Part shown: piece after piece, positions 1-8,300 of the stretch
Position numbering within the stretch: the first letter of the stretch is position 1
Layout of the letters: each line of letters begins with the position of its first letter
DNA from: Desulfohalobiaceae bacterium S24
GTDB taxonomy: Bacteria; Desulfobacterota; Desulfovibrionia; Desulfovibrionales; Desulfothermaceae
Length of the DNA: 39,521 nucleotides
Direction: 5' to 3'
NCBI GenBank assembly: GCA_011389765.1
Contig: JAABTT010000027.1
Coordinates: 1-39,521 of the forward strand
Notes under the pieces: model-generated
The model's database searches: none
Seen by the model: the letters and a program-made list of their open reading frames with translations, nothing else
Told to the model about the DNA's origin: nothing
Position numbers and translations under genes: made by a program

Positions 1-382
1 ACGGGGGATTTTTTCCCCCTCCGGACTCTTTGTTTTGTTCTTTGATAAGCCGTCTTTGATGAACGGGAATCTCTTTCTTTCTTCGAGTTGTCTGCTGTGG
101 CCACGGTCCGGTTTCCCCCGGCGAGCAAGCCTAAGAACACCAAAGAGCCTCCCAGCGAGGTCGCGAAAGAGAACCCTGTGACCGGTTCTCTGTCCTGTGA
201 CCTAGTGTTTGCACATGAAGTTTCTTCATTGATCAAACTGGCTGGTCCGCCCAGCCAGCGGCCGGCGCTGACACCTGAAACCTCACCAATGTCCAACTTT
301 GAAGCCTAACCAATCATTTAAAGCACGTACCTTTCATTATTGCATTGGCGTTAAGAAAAATGTGCGGTCTGACGCTGCTTTT
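1..382. other. Left-edge non-coding stretch with small inverted repeats
   Basis: I see no convincing gene here. Three small hairpins are visible: a GGGGG/CCCCC pair near positions 4-18, AGAGAACC/GGTTCTCT at 168-175 and 184-191, and CTGGCTGG/CCAGCCAG at 238-245 and 251-258. The last lies downstream of the antiporter gene and could weaken its transcript end, but it has no T-run. The minus strand is open in more than one frame from about 210 to the edge. That is not enough to call a gene, although the 3' end of a feature cut by the window edge remains possible. Confidence 0.3.
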
Positions 383-1960
383 TCATTCCCGCAGCACGCA
401 GCCTTCCAGGGCCTGTCTGGCCAGTCCCGCCCCGGCTTGTTCGTACATGTTGTAGGCCGTGCAGATCCCCAATTCGGAGAGTTCCTCCACTTCCTCGGGA
501 TATTTGGCGATGGCCGCCACCATGCAGTCAAATCCCAGGTTGCGCAACTGGTGCACGGCAAAGACATTGCCCTGGTGATTGGGCATGGCCAGGACGATCA
601 GTTCCAGGTTGACGTCTTTTTTGAGTTTCAGCCAGAATTCGGTGTCCCCGGCGTCTCCCAGGACGATATTTCGGCCCATGGAGCGGTTTTGGTCCACCCG
701 TTCCGGGGTGTGCTCCACCCCGCAGATGGCATCGCCGTAAACCTCTCGCAGTTCGTCATAGGCTCCGCTGCCGATGCGGCCCATGCCGAAAATCACCGCC
801 CGGACCCGGCCCAGTTCGATGGGGGCATCCAGAGGATGGCAGCGTTCCCGCTCCAGAAAGGCGAGTCGTTTCCCGATTTTCTGATAGAGTCTTTCCGCAA
901 AAACGCTGAGGGGTGAGGACAGGGCGAAGCTGATGCTCACGGTCATGGCCATGATCAGAAGCCAGTCCGGAGGCAGCAGATCCTGGGTCACGGCCAGGGA
1001 GGCCACGATGAGTCCGAATTCTGAAAAATTGGTCAGGGTCAGAGAAGCGAACAGGCTGGTTCGAACCCGCAGGCCGAAGCGGCTGACGATGAGATGATAA
1101 ATACCGGTCTTGAGAAACAGGAGCAGGCAGAGCAGGGTCGAGGCCGCAAGCATGTTCAGGGTGGGCAGGCCGGTCATGCCGATGGACAGGAAAAATCCCA
1201 CCAGCATAAGTTCCTTGAAGCCGAAAAGGGCTTTGGACAACTCCGAGGCCCTGGGATGTCCGGCAATCAGAACTCCGATCACCAGGGCGCCCAGATCCGG
1301 TTTGAGCCCCACCAGGGCAAAGTACTCCGCCCCGACGCCCAGGGCCAAGAACAGGCCGCAGAGGATGAAGAGCTCCCCCCGGCCGGAGAGATCCAGCAGA
1401 CGGTACAGCAGCGGCCGGAGCAAGGGCAGGGCCAGAACGCTCAAGGCCCAGATGCTGGGGATTTTTCCGGCTGAGGCGCTCAGGAAAAGAACGGCGAACA
1501 AATCCTGCATGATGAGGATGCCGATGGCGATGCGGCCGTAAAAGGCCGTCATGTCCCCCTTGTCTTCCAGGATTTTCACGGCGTAGACCGTGCTGGAAAA
1601 GGACAGGGCAAAGCCGAGGACCAGCAGGGCCTGCCAGGAAAGATCCAGCAGCGGGGCGTCCAGGTACTGTTTTCCCAAAAACAGGGTTCCCCAAATGAGC
1701 AGGGTGGAAATGCACATCTGGGCCGTGGCACTGCCCCAGATTTCCCCTTTGAGCAGGTCTTTGACATCCAGTTTGAGCCCGATGGAAAACAGAAGCAGGG
1801 TGATGCCCAGGTCCGATATAACATTCAGGCCGGCAGGAGGGGCAAAGCCCAGGATATTGTAGGCAAAGCCAGCCAGGAGAAAGCCCACCATGGGGGGCAG
1901 TCCGATGCGGGTCAGGGCGAACCCGAAGCCAAAGGCAAAACTGACGAGGATAACCAGCAT
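383..1960 (-). CDS. Kef-type CPA2 monovalent cation:proton antiporter with RCK/TrkA-N domain
   Basis: This is a 525-residue inner-membrane protein. The first ~370 residues are a run of hydrophobic helices typical of the CPA2/Na-H exchanger fold (KefB/KefC-like), with the conserved early stretch GLPPMVGFLLAG. From about residue 385 a cytosolic Rossmann domain begins with VIFGMGRIGSGAYDEL, the GxGxxG nucleotide-binding loop of RCK_N/TrkA-N domains that gate potassium efflux systems. Family knowledge predicts K+ (or Na+) efflux in exchange for protons; the exact ion cannot be read from the sequence. The ATG has an AAAGGGA ribosome site. The gene starts 30 bp after siaC ends and is probably co-transcribed with the Sia genes. 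Confidence 0.88.
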   Translation of the reverse strand: MLVILVSFAFGFGFALTRIGLPPMVGFLLAGFAYNILGFAPPAGLNVISDLGITLLLFSIGLKLDVKDLLKGEIWGSATAQMCISTLLIWGTLFLGKQYLDAPLLDLSWQALLVLGFALSFSSTVYAVKILEDKGDMTAFYGRIAIGILIMQDLFAVLFLSASAGKIPSIWALSVLALPLLRPLLYRLLDLSGRGELFILCGLFLALGVGAEYFALVGLKPDLGALVIGVLIAGHPRASELSKALFGFKELMLVGFFLSIGMTGLPTLNMLAASTLLCLLLFLKTGIYHLIVSRFGLRVRTSLFASLTLTNFSEFGLIVASLAVTQDLLPPDWLLIMAMTVSISFALSSPLSVFAERLYQKIGKRLAFLERERCHPLDAPIELGRVRAVIFGMGRIGSGAYDELREVYGDAICGVEHTPERVDQNRSMGRNIVLGDAGDTEFWLKLKKDVNLELIVLAMPNHQGNVFAVHQLRNLGFDCMVAAIAKYPEEVEELSELGICTAYNMYEQAGAGLARQALEGCVLRE

Positions 1961-1990
1961 GCGTGTCCCTTTGAAAGCTTTTGAAACCGT

Positions 1991-2383
1991 TCATTCGTCC
2001 GGTTTTAACTCGAGCAGATGAAAGTCGACATACTCCAGTTCTTCCTGGAACTCTTCGCCGCATTCCAGGGAGATATCGTTATCCTGGTGATACTTCCACT
2101 GAACGGTGACCGGCAGACCGCTCCGGGCCGCCTCTTCGAGCATGTCGAAAAAATTCATCAGAATTTTTGAACTGCTGCTGTTGAAATAAACCAGCTCCAT
2201 CTCCACTTCTATCGGACCTTTATTCGATTGCTGCAGAAACGATTCAAGCCACTCCAGCATGGGAGAATAGAACTTGGCTGAATTCTCCGGGTATGATTCA
2301 CCCTTGATTTTTAAGAGATTTTTCTCCGGATCGAAGTTGATCCAGGGAGTTGCTTTGCCTTTTTCGCGCACAAAAGCTTCCAT
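1991..2383 (-). CDS. siaC: SiaC-family regulatory phosphoprotein (DUF1987)
   Basis: This 130-residue protein matches the SiaC/DUF1987 family in size and in the core WINFDPEKNLLKIKGESYPE followed by YFNSSSSKILMNFFDML. In Pseudomonas aeruginosa, SiaC is phosphorylated on Thr68 by SiaB and dephosphorylated by SiaA, and the unphosphorylated form activates the diguanylate cyclase SiaD. Here the same position falls in an N-S-S-S-S-K run (about residues 68-73), so a serine probably replaces the threonine. I place the start at 2383 because ACGGAG lies six bases upstream of that ATG. An in-frame ATG at 2419 lacks a ribosome site. It follows siaB by about 55 bp. Confidence 0.85.
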   Translation of the reverse strand: MEAFVREKGKATPWINFDPEKNLLKIKGESYPENSAKFYSPMLEWLESFLQQSNKGPIEVEMELVYFNSSSSKILMNFFDMLEEAARSGLPVTVQWKYHQDNDISLECGEEFQEELEYVDFHLLELKPDE

Positions 2384-2437
2384 TATTGACTCCGTGGCCC
2401 TGGCGGTTTGGCTGTCCATTCGGATGGGAGAATAAAA

Positions 2438-2980
2438 TCAGACAACGGCTGTCACGACAAAAAATTCTTTTCCCGTCTGGATGGGGATAATGTCGTAGGA
2501 AATAGGCCGGGTCGCCTTCCTGGCCATCTCAATAAAACCGAGACCGGCTCCCTTGCTATCATCAGCCGTCTCTTTCCGCCGCTGCTCCTTGTAATATTTC
2601 TTGAGCTCATCCTTGTTCATGGATTGAATCTTGCTCAGCTTTTCCGTGAGTGGGCCTTTTTGGGCCTGGGTTATATAGTTGCCGCATTGAATGTAAAAAT
2701 GCTCATCGCGTTTTCCGATGATCAAAATGCCGAAGCTGAGGTCCTGCTCGTATTCTCCGGTCCCCTTTTCCTCTGAATAATTGATGACGTTTTGCATGAG
2801 TTCCACAAAGATTGAAAAGACTTTATGCGTCACATTGATACTTGTCTCTTCCAAAGTCATTTTTTGCCGCAGTGTCTCTCCTATACCTTCCAAAAGGCTT
2901 TGAGAGACCGGACCGGTAAAGCTGAAAACAATGCCTTCTTCTTTGAGTTGTTCATAAAATTTCTGAATTTGATGCACCAT
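2438..2980 (-). CDS. siaB: SiaB-family protein kinase
   Basis: This 180-residue cytosolic protein belongs to the SiaB/DUF6272 family, a GHKL-like fold that acts as a Ser/Thr kinase on SiaC. ELMQNVINYSE (N-box-like) and KGAGLGFIEMARK (glycine-rich lid) are visible. The frame stays open 63 bases further upstream, but the ATG at 2980 has a strong site (GGAAAGGTGG) and gives the expected N-terminus MVHQIQKFYEQL. The gene overlaps the end of siaD by 29 bases, which suggests translational coupling between cyclase and kinase. By analogy it would phosphorylate SiaC and so switch off c-di-GMP synthesis. Confidence 0.85.
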   Translation of the reverse strand: MVHQIQKFYEQLKEEGIVFSFTGPVSQSLLEGIGETLRQKMTLEETSINVTHKVFSIFVELMQNVINYSEEKGTGEYEQDLSFGILIIGKRDEHFYIQCGNYITQAQKGPLTEKLSKIQSMNKDELKKYYKEQRRKETADDSKGAGLGFIEMARKATRPISYDIIPIQTGKEFFVVTAVV

Positions 2981-3728
2981 TGCTGACCACCTTTCCTTTG
3001 ATTTGATTACGTCCCGCCGCTTTGGCCGCATAGAGCCGGTCATCGGCAGCTTCGATCAGATCCTGGCAGGTTGAATGAGGATTCGGAACCATAACGGCTA
3101 CCCCAATACTCACCGTGACAATTGATGAAGTTGGCGAATATTCGTGTTTGACGGCTAAATCCGAGATGCCGGCCTGGACGTGGGAAGCGAGCTGCATGGC
3201 CCCGGAAAGCTCTGTCTCCGGGAGCAGTATGGCAAACTCTTCCCCCCCGTACCGGGCTGCAAGATCAGCGGGTCTTTTGATCGACTGCGCCATGACCTGG
3301 GCGCATTTGATGAGACAATCGTCTCCCGCCGCATGGCCATAATTATCGTTGAACTGCTTAAAATAGTCCAAATCCAGGATCATGAGCGCCAATGGACTCC
3401 CGGAGCGCTGATCCCGATTCCACTCCGCCTCTATGCATTCGTTAAAACGCCTCCTGTTGGCGATCGAGGTCAGGCCGTCCACATAGGACATCCTGGACAG
3501 GATCTCTTTGTGTGATTGAAGGTCTGCATTGAGCTCGTTCAGGCTTTGCTGCATACGGTCGCTCATTTTCACCACACGCTGCGTCTGGCGGAAAAGCTTC
3601 CTGTATTCTTTCAGAAGATCCAAATATGGCTGGAGCAAAGGGTTGCCGGAAAATTCAGTCCGCGCGGCGATGGATTCGGCTTGGTCTATCACCTTTGTTT
3701 CCCGGGAAAAAATGGACTCTTCACTCAC
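2952..3728 (-). CDS. siaD: SiaD-type GGDEF diguanylate cyclase
   Basis: This 258-residue protein has a predicted helical/coiled-coil N-terminus (about residues 30-80) and one GGDEF domain. The signature DGLTSIANRR opens the domain, LDLDYFKQFND is the metal/substrate loop, and the active site is an intact GGEEF at about 161-165. An inhibitory RxxD site (RPAD) lies exactly five residues before it. It should therefore make c-di-GMP and be product-inhibited. There is no membrane or sensor domain, consistent with control through SiaC binding. The start is the GTG at 3728, five bases after a GGAGG; an in-frame TTG at 3740 is less likely. It is placed second in the operon, unlike P. aeruginosa, where siaD is last. 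Confidence 0.87.
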   Translation of the reverse strand: MSEESIFSRETKVIDQAESIAARTEFSGNPLLQPYLDLLKEYRKLFRQTQRVVKMSDRMQQSLNELNADLQSHKEILSRMSYVDGLTSIANRRRFNECIEAEWNRDQRSGSPLALMILDLDYFKQFNDNYGHAAGDDCLIKCAQVMAQSIKRPADLAARYGGEEFAILLPETELSGAMQLASHVQAGISDLAVKHEYSPTSSIVTVSIGVAVMVPNPHSTCQDLIEAADDRLYAAKAAGRNQIKGKVVSNGASNSEIL

Positions 3729-3828
3729 CGCGTCCTCCAAGGTGTGGAAACTGTTGCAGCTGCAGGACAGCCCTTCAAAGAGATCTTATCCAGAGCCTCT
3801 CTCCCTCGTGAAGGCTCCTATTTGGGGA

Positions 3829-5871
3829 TCAGGCCGTCAGGCGGCAGCCAAGGACCGTGACATCGTCCCGCTGCTCTTCAGCCCCCCGATAGCTTTCGTA
3901 CATGTCAAGCAGAGCTTCTTTTTGTTCGGCCATAGGCTTCCCCTGGATGTTTTGCAGACAGGAAAGCAGCCGACGTTTGCCCAAGGGCAAACCCGTCTCC
4001 GCCCCAATCTGATCGAATATCCCGTCAGTGGCCAAATAGAAGGTCACCGGCCCTTGAAGCCGGATTGTATGGGTTTGAAAAGGGAAATCCGGATTTGAGG
4101 ACCGATAGCCCAGACTTTCCTTGTCGCCCTTGATCTGTACAAGCTGATCGCCATGTTCGTACACGAGGCTCAAACGACTCCCGGCAAACAGGAGGGTTCG
4201 GTTCGAGCGGGAATATACGCAAAGCGCCATGTCCAGACCGTCCTCTGAAAATTGGGCTACATCCTGGTTGGAGAGCATCTTCCGGATCAGCCGGCTCAAC
4301 TCCTGCAAGACACGGTGGGGGGCCTGCACGCCGATATCGCTGGCCACCCGGTTCAGAGAAGCCACCGCGGCCATGGTCATGATCCCTCCCGGAACCCCGT
4401 GACCGGTACAGTCGATGACCGCTGCAGCAAAGCCGTCTTCGTGCTCTTTGCTCCAGATCATATCACCGCTGATCACGTCTTTGGGCTGCCATATGGTGAA
4501 ACATTCCGGAACCATCTGTTGAAGATGGGTCTCGTTGGTCAAAATGGCCTGCTGAATGGTCTGGGCGTAATGGATGCTCTCCATGACATTGTTCAGCATT
4601 TCGGTCTTCGTTTCATTGGCTTCCTGCAGAAGCGTAGACTGCTCCTCCAGTTCACTGGTCCTTTGGCTGACCTTATTTTCCAGTTCCCTTGTATGGCTTT
4701 TGATCTCCTCGATCATGGAGCCGAAAGCCCGGCTCAAGCCACCGATTTCGTCTGTTCCGGCCGGGGGCAGGGTGACGTTGTAATTTCCATGGGCCAAAGC
4801 AATGGCGGAGGTATGCAGGGCCCCCAAGGGGCGAAGGACGAGTTTTTCAACACCGTAGCCGTAAACCAGGAGCAGAATGCAGAACATGACGAATACTGCA
4901 GCAACGACCGTCATAATCCACTTGTCGTCTATCACTTGGGCCGCTTTCAGGTTCACGGCGCTGAGCACATACCAGCTGAGCTCCGGAATCCAGGTCAGGG
5001 CCAGAAGCTGCTCCTTGCCGTCGAGCTTGGCCCGGAAGGTTTCAACATTTTTTGGATTCTTTTGTGCTCTCTGCATGGCTTGGGTGAGCTTATTGGAGTC
5101 GGATGAGTCAGTAAATTCCTTCTGGAGGGAGGGCTGCTCTTGGTCAGACTTCTTGGTATCGGCTTCAGCCCCTGAACCGTAAGCGATCAGGCTCTCGTCC
5201 GGATGAGCCTGGATAAAGCCTTGGGCGTCCAAGATCATAGGGGTCACCCCCGGTTCATCGGCAGTGATGAATTCCTCCAAGAATTGAGACAACTCCAGGC
5301 CTGTCCCAGCCATGCCGATCTTTTGATCATCATTCCAGACCATAACATTTATCCAGACCTGGACGTTTCCAAGGTGAACATCTGGATTGACGTTAATGGT
5401 AAAAGTATCAAAATCCTCAATAGTTGTAAAAAACCATTCATCGTCGGGGTTTTCTGGGTCTAAATGATAGCGTGGTCTTTGACTGTATTTCTTGTCCGGA
5501 CCATTGAAATAATAGGCCAGGGTTTCCTGGTTGATGACAAAGTAGTTGCCGCCTTGAAAGGCCTCTTGATACTCATCGGCCTCCTGAAAAAAGCGGGATT
5601 TTTTTGAATCTGAATTTTCGTCCATCAGCCACTGCCGAAGGAGGAGCGAATCACCGAAACGCTGAGCCAGGGCCAGTTCCCTGGATACCGGAGCTTCAAT
5701 TCGCTGGGCGCTGAGCAGGGTAAAATTTTGGGCGTAAGCTTGACCCAATTGAGCTTGAATCCTTTCCAGCATCTCAAGTCCTATCCAGATAGTCGGGAGC
5801 AGAGCCAGCAGACAGGCCCCACCCAGGGCCAGCATAGATTTTGTCCGCAAACTGAGATTGAGAGCATTCAT
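3829..5871 (-). CDS. siaA: SiaA-type membrane PP2C phosphatase (sensor-HAMP-SpoIIE)
   Basis: This 680-residue protein has one membrane helix near residues 15-33, a ~280-residue extracytoplasmic sensor region (dCache-like), a second helix near 320-342, a HAMP segment (about 345-398), a short coiled coil and a C-terminal PP2C/SpoIIE domain. Phosphatase motifs include VISGDMIW, VIDCTGHGVPGG, YLATDGIFDQIG and RDDVTVLGCRL, with the metal-binding aspartates present. In the Sia pathway this enzyme dephosphorylates SiaC and so turns on SiaD. The start is the second of two close ATGs: AAAGGA overlaps the first (5877) and is well spaced from the one at 5871. It heads the operon, about 100 bp before siaD. 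The ligand is unknown. Confidence 0.87.
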   Translation of the reverse strand: MNALNLSLRTKSMLALGGACLLALLPTIWIGLEMLERIQAQLGQAYAQNFTLLSAQRIEAPVSRELALAQRFGDSLLLRQWLMDENSDSKKSRFFQEADEYQEAFQGGNYFVINQETLAYYFNGPDKKYSQRPRYHLDPENPDDEWFFTTIEDFDTFTINVNPDVHLGNVQVWINVMVWNDDQKIGMAGTGLELSQFLEEFITADEPGVTPMILDAQGFIQAHPDESLIAYGSGAEADTKKSDQEQPSLQKEFTDSSDSNKLTQAMQRAQKNPKNVETFRAKLDGKEQLLALTWIPELSWYVLSAVNLKAAQVIDDKWIMTVVAAVFVMFCILLLVYGYGVEKLVLRPLGALHTSAIALAHGNYNVTLPPAGTDEIGGLSRAFGSMIEEIKSHTRELENKVSQRTSELEEQSTLLQEANETKTEMLNNVMESIHYAQTIQQAILTNETHLQQMVPECFTIWQPKDVISGDMIWSKEHEDGFAAAVIDCTGHGVPGGIMTMAAVASLNRVASDIGVQAPHRVLQELSRLIRKMLSNQDVAQFSEDGLDMALCVYSRSNRTLLFAGSRLSLVYEHGDQLVQIKGDKESLGYRSSNPDFPFQTHTIRLQGPVTFYLATDGIFDQIGAETGLPLGKRRLLSCLQNIQGKPMAEQKEALLDMYESYRGAEEQRDDVTVLGCRLTA

Positions 5872-5936
5872 AGTCATCCTTTAGACCGCCTGGCGAATGG
5901 CTTATAGTTTAGGAATGCCTTGGCTGACAGAAAGAC

Positions 5937-5965
5937 ACACTATCGTCTAAGCCTGAGGCAGTCAA
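5937..5965 (-). promoter_or_regulatory. Candidate sigma-70 promoter of the Sia operon
   Basis: On the minus strand TTGACT (5960-5965) and TAGTGT (5937-5942) are separated by 17 bases, about 65 bases before the siaA start. The -35 is close to consensus and the -10 is weak. Called by eye only. Confidence 0.4.
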
Positions 5966-6006
5966 CAACATCAGAAGCCAAGTTGGATCAGTATACCTGA
6001 AAAGGC

Positions 6007-6034
6007 TTGACTCTCTCTCCTGCTCAGATATCAT
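6007..6034 (+). promoter_or_regulatory. Candidate sigma-70 promoter of the small gene at 6090
   Basis: TTGACT (6007-6012) and TATCAT (6029-6034) are separated by 16 bases, about 55 bases upstream of the ATG at 6090. It lies back to back with the candidate Sia operon promoter. Confidence 0.42.
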
Positions 6035-6089
6035 TTTCTTAAACAGGTTTTGCTTACTTTTTTCGAAGACATGAACAGTGGAGCAGTCT

Positions 6090-6356
6090 ATGAACAGAAA
6101 AGTTCTGAAAGCCGTGGGGTTGGTCGCTGCCCGCTATGGGGATAAATGGGCCCGAACCGCCGGGGACAAGGCCGTGACCAGAACGAGTGAATTGCTGAAA
6201 AAAAGAGGCCTTGCGGACCAAACTTATGATTTGGAGACCTTGACTGCAGAATTCAAGGAGATGTACCGGCAGGGCAAATTCAACAGGGAGGAGTGGGGGG
6301 AGATTAAGTCCAGGCTGCAGAAGGCCTGGAAGGAACGGCAGCAGAAGCGTCAGTAG
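6090..6356 (+). CDS. Small hypothetical cytosolic protein, basic and helical
   Basis: This 88-residue protein is not recognised. It is rich in Lys, Arg and Glu, has no signal peptide or membrane helix, and looks mostly helical. Its C-terminal half (FKEMYRQGKFNREEWGEIKSRL) resembles the short helical modules found at the ends of many small bacterial proteins, but this is only an impression. The start is the ATG at 6090, with GGAG six bases upstream; an in-frame GTG at 6078 would add four residues. It stands alone between the divergent Sia operon and the convergent end of the demethylation operon, with its own plausible promoter. Confidence 0.6.
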   Translation: MNRKVLKAVGLVAARYGDKWARTAGDKAVTRTSELLKKRGLADQTYDLETLTAEFKEMYRQGKFNREEWGEIKSRLQKAWKERQQKRQ

Positions 6357-6425
6357 ATATGGGCTTTTTATAGTCGATGTCCCGGAAGCGAACAGGGATG
6401 GGCGTGCTGATTTTTTGAGCCACTG

Positions 6426-7400
6426 TCATGCTGTTTTCTTGCCGACTGCTCTGGCCTTGAGTTTTTGGGTAAGTTTAGGGATGATTTCAAAGAGGTCCCC
6501 GAGAAGATAATAGTCGGCATTCTTGACCATGGGGGCCTTGGGGTCGGTATTGACGGCAATGATCAGACCCGCGGTTTTCATCCCGGCAAAATGCTGGACC
6601 GAGCCGGAAATGCCGCAGGCTATATACAACCTTGGGTTGACCTTGAGGCCTGTCTGGCCCACCTGCATGGTATAGGGGACCCAGCCTTCATCCACTGCTA
6701 CCCGTGAGGCCCCAACCGCCGCCTCGAGCTCCCGGGCGCAGTCGAACAGCAGCTGAAAGTTCTCGCCGTTTTTCAGCCCCCTGCCTCCGGAGATGATGAC
6801 CTTGGCCTCGTTCAGATCCCTCCCCTGGTCGGCAGTGTCTGTTTTTCCGATGAAGGCCGTCCCGTTTGCGTCTCGATGCTTCGCGTGAAAAGGGATGAGC
6901 TCCGGGTTCGCCGCAGCCGGTTTTTTAAGGTGATGGTTGGGGCGCATGCCGAAAAAAAGATACTCCCCCCTTACCCTGTACAGGGCCTCGGTCTTGCCGG
7001 AATAGGCGGAGGTGGAGACGGTCAGGTCTTCCAGATCCACCTCTGTGCAGTCCATGACCAGGGGGGCGTCGAACAGAGCGGCCAGCCTGGGCAAAAGATC
7101 CCGGCCGGTCGGACTGGTCTGGCCGAAGAGGATTGTCACGCCGGCGGCCTGCATGGCCTCTGCCACAGCCCGGGCTTTGAACTGGGGGTTGCGGGCCTGC
7201 GCTTCCTCTTGAAATTCGATCGCATAAATCCTGTGCACTCCGTACGCCCCGAGCTGTTCGGCGTGACCGCCGGGAGAGCCGCTGATGACAAAGGCGCAGC
7301 AAGCGACGTCTTTTTGGCGCAGATAGGAGATGACCCCAAGGACCGAGTCCTTGACCCGCCCGTCTGTTTCTTCAATGAAAACTCCAGCCTGTTGCATCAT
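6426..7400 (-). CDS. etfA: Electron transfer flavoprotein alpha subunit (copy 1)
   Basis: This 324-residue protein is a full-length EtfA. The C-terminal FAD domain is clear: VGASRVAVDEGWVPYTMQ, VGQTGLKVNPRLYIACGISGS and [16 protein letters not shown] carry the residues that hold FAD. The N-terminal domain is Rossmann-like and diverged. Paired with the upstream etfB, it would accept electrons from flavin dehydrogenases and pass them to a membrane oxidoreductase. As the last gene of the operon, after a DAO-family oxidoreductase, it probably serves that enzyme or the sarcosine oxidase. Two adjacent ATGs begin the frame and neither has a strong ribosome site. It ends about 70 bp from the convergent small gene. 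Confidence 0.9.
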   Translation of the reverse strand: MMQQAGVFIEETDGRVKDSVLGVISYLRQKDVACCAFVISGSPGGHAEQLGAYGVHRIYAIEFQEEAQARNPQFKARAVAEAMQAAGVTILFGQTSPTGRDLLPRLAALFDAPLVMDCTEVDLEDLTVSTSAYSGKTEALYRVRGEYLFFGMRPNHHLKKPAAANPELIPFHAKHRDANGTAFIGKTDTADQGRDLNEAKVIISGGRGLKNGENFQLLFDCARELEAAVGASRVAVDEGWVPYTMQVGQTGLKVNPRLYIACGISGSVQHFAGMKTAGLIIAVNTDPKAPMVKNADYYLLGDLFEIIPKLTQKLKARAVGKKTA

Positions 7401-7455
7401 TTCAGTGTTTATTGAGTCCGGTTTGACTGCCTCGCAGTCCTAATGATCGAAAATT

Positions 7456-8223
7456 CTATATAATCCTGGCTTCCTGCTCCAGGATCCGGATGAGTTCCTC
7501 CACTGCTGTATCCGGATCTCCTTCGATGGGCCGGGGGGTCCTGTCCTCGGCAACCGTGCGGAGTTCGAGAAGTTCCATGGAGCTCGCGGACGGCTCGAAC
7601 CTGAGGTCCTGCAGGTCAAGAGTTCGAATTTCTTTTTTCCTGGCCTTCATAATGTCCGGAAAGGTGGGATATTTTGGGGTGTTCAATCCTCTGCCGGCCC
7701 CGATGATACAGGGCAGGCTCAGGGAATACTGCAGCCTGCTTCCCAGCTCGGCTTCGGTGCTCACAAAGGCTTCGCCCTCCTGAATATCGACGTCCACCGC
7801 ATTGGAAAGGACCGGGATCTGCAACAGGGCCCCGAGTCGGAACATGGTCTGCATGCCGCAGCTGTCGATGGATTCCCGGCCGGTGAATATCAGATCCGGT
7901 TTCCCGTCCAGGTCGATGGCCGCTTTCAGAATCCTGGCCGTTTCCATGGCGTCGTGAGGACGCTCGCTTTGGATGTGAAGACTCCGCTCGGCCCCCATGG
8001 CCAGGGCCGAGCGGAGGATGTCCCGGGCTGACGGGCCGCCGAGGCTTACCGCGATGACCTCGGAGCCCGGGCGGGCGTCCCGGATCTTCGCGGCTTCGGT
8101 CAGGCAGTGTTCATCATAGGGATTGATGATGAACGTCATCCGTTCATCAATCCGCTTGCCTTCGATGACCCGAATCGAGGCCGCTGTATCCGGGACCTGC
8201 TTCACACAGACATAGATGCGCAT
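7456..8223 (-). CDS. etfB: Electron transfer flavoprotein beta subunit (copy 1)
   Basis: This 255-residue EtfB begins MRIYVCVKQVPDTAASIRV, the family N-terminus, and carries INPYDEHCLTEAAKI and IFTGRESIDSCGMQT, which line the AMP/FAD pocket. The C-terminal PTFPDIMKARKKEIRTLDL is the partner-recognition loop region of this family. I start it at the ATG 8223, not the upstream codon at 8238, because this gives the canonical N-terminus. It precedes etfA by 55 bp; a 6-bp hairpin (GACTGC/GCAGTC, 7425-7439) lies between them. It differs clearly from the second EtfB at 16698, so the two are not a recent duplication. Confidence 0.9.
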   Translation of the reverse strand: MRIYVCVKQVPDTAASIRVIEGKRIDERMTFIINPYDEHCLTEAAKIRDARPGSEVIAVSLGGPSARDILRSALAMGAERSLHIQSERPHDAMETARILKAAIDLDGKPDLIFTGRESIDSCGMQTMFRLGALLQIPVLSNAVDVDIQEGEAFVSTEAELGSRLQYSLSLPCIIGAGRGLNTPKYPTFPDIMKARKKEIRTLDLQDLRFEPSASSMELLELRTVAEDRTPRPIEGDPDTAVEELIRILEQEARII

Positions 8224-8266
8224 TATTATGCTTCTCAATCAAGAGTCAATTTCTCTCTTCCTGCAG

Positions 8267-8294
8267 CAATCGTCAATATTCAATCGTCAATATT
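8267..8294. repeat. Perfect tandem repeat, 2 x 14 bp
   Basis: CAATCGTCAATATT is repeated head to tail (8267-8280 and 8281-8294) between the FAD oxidoreductase and etfB. It is AT-rich and probably a slipped-strand duplication. No function can be read from it. Confidence 0.7.
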
Positions 8295-8300
8295 TAATTC

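Noticed and set aside
88-309. 73-residue plus-strand frame at the left edge
   Set aside because: It resembles no family, has a poor start, and the same stretch is open in more than one frame on the other strand, so neither reading is supported.
3726-3740. TTG start for the diguanylate cyclase at 3740
   Set aside because: A GGAGG lies within the first codons and is ideally spaced for the GTG at 3728, so the upstream TTG is unlikely to be used.
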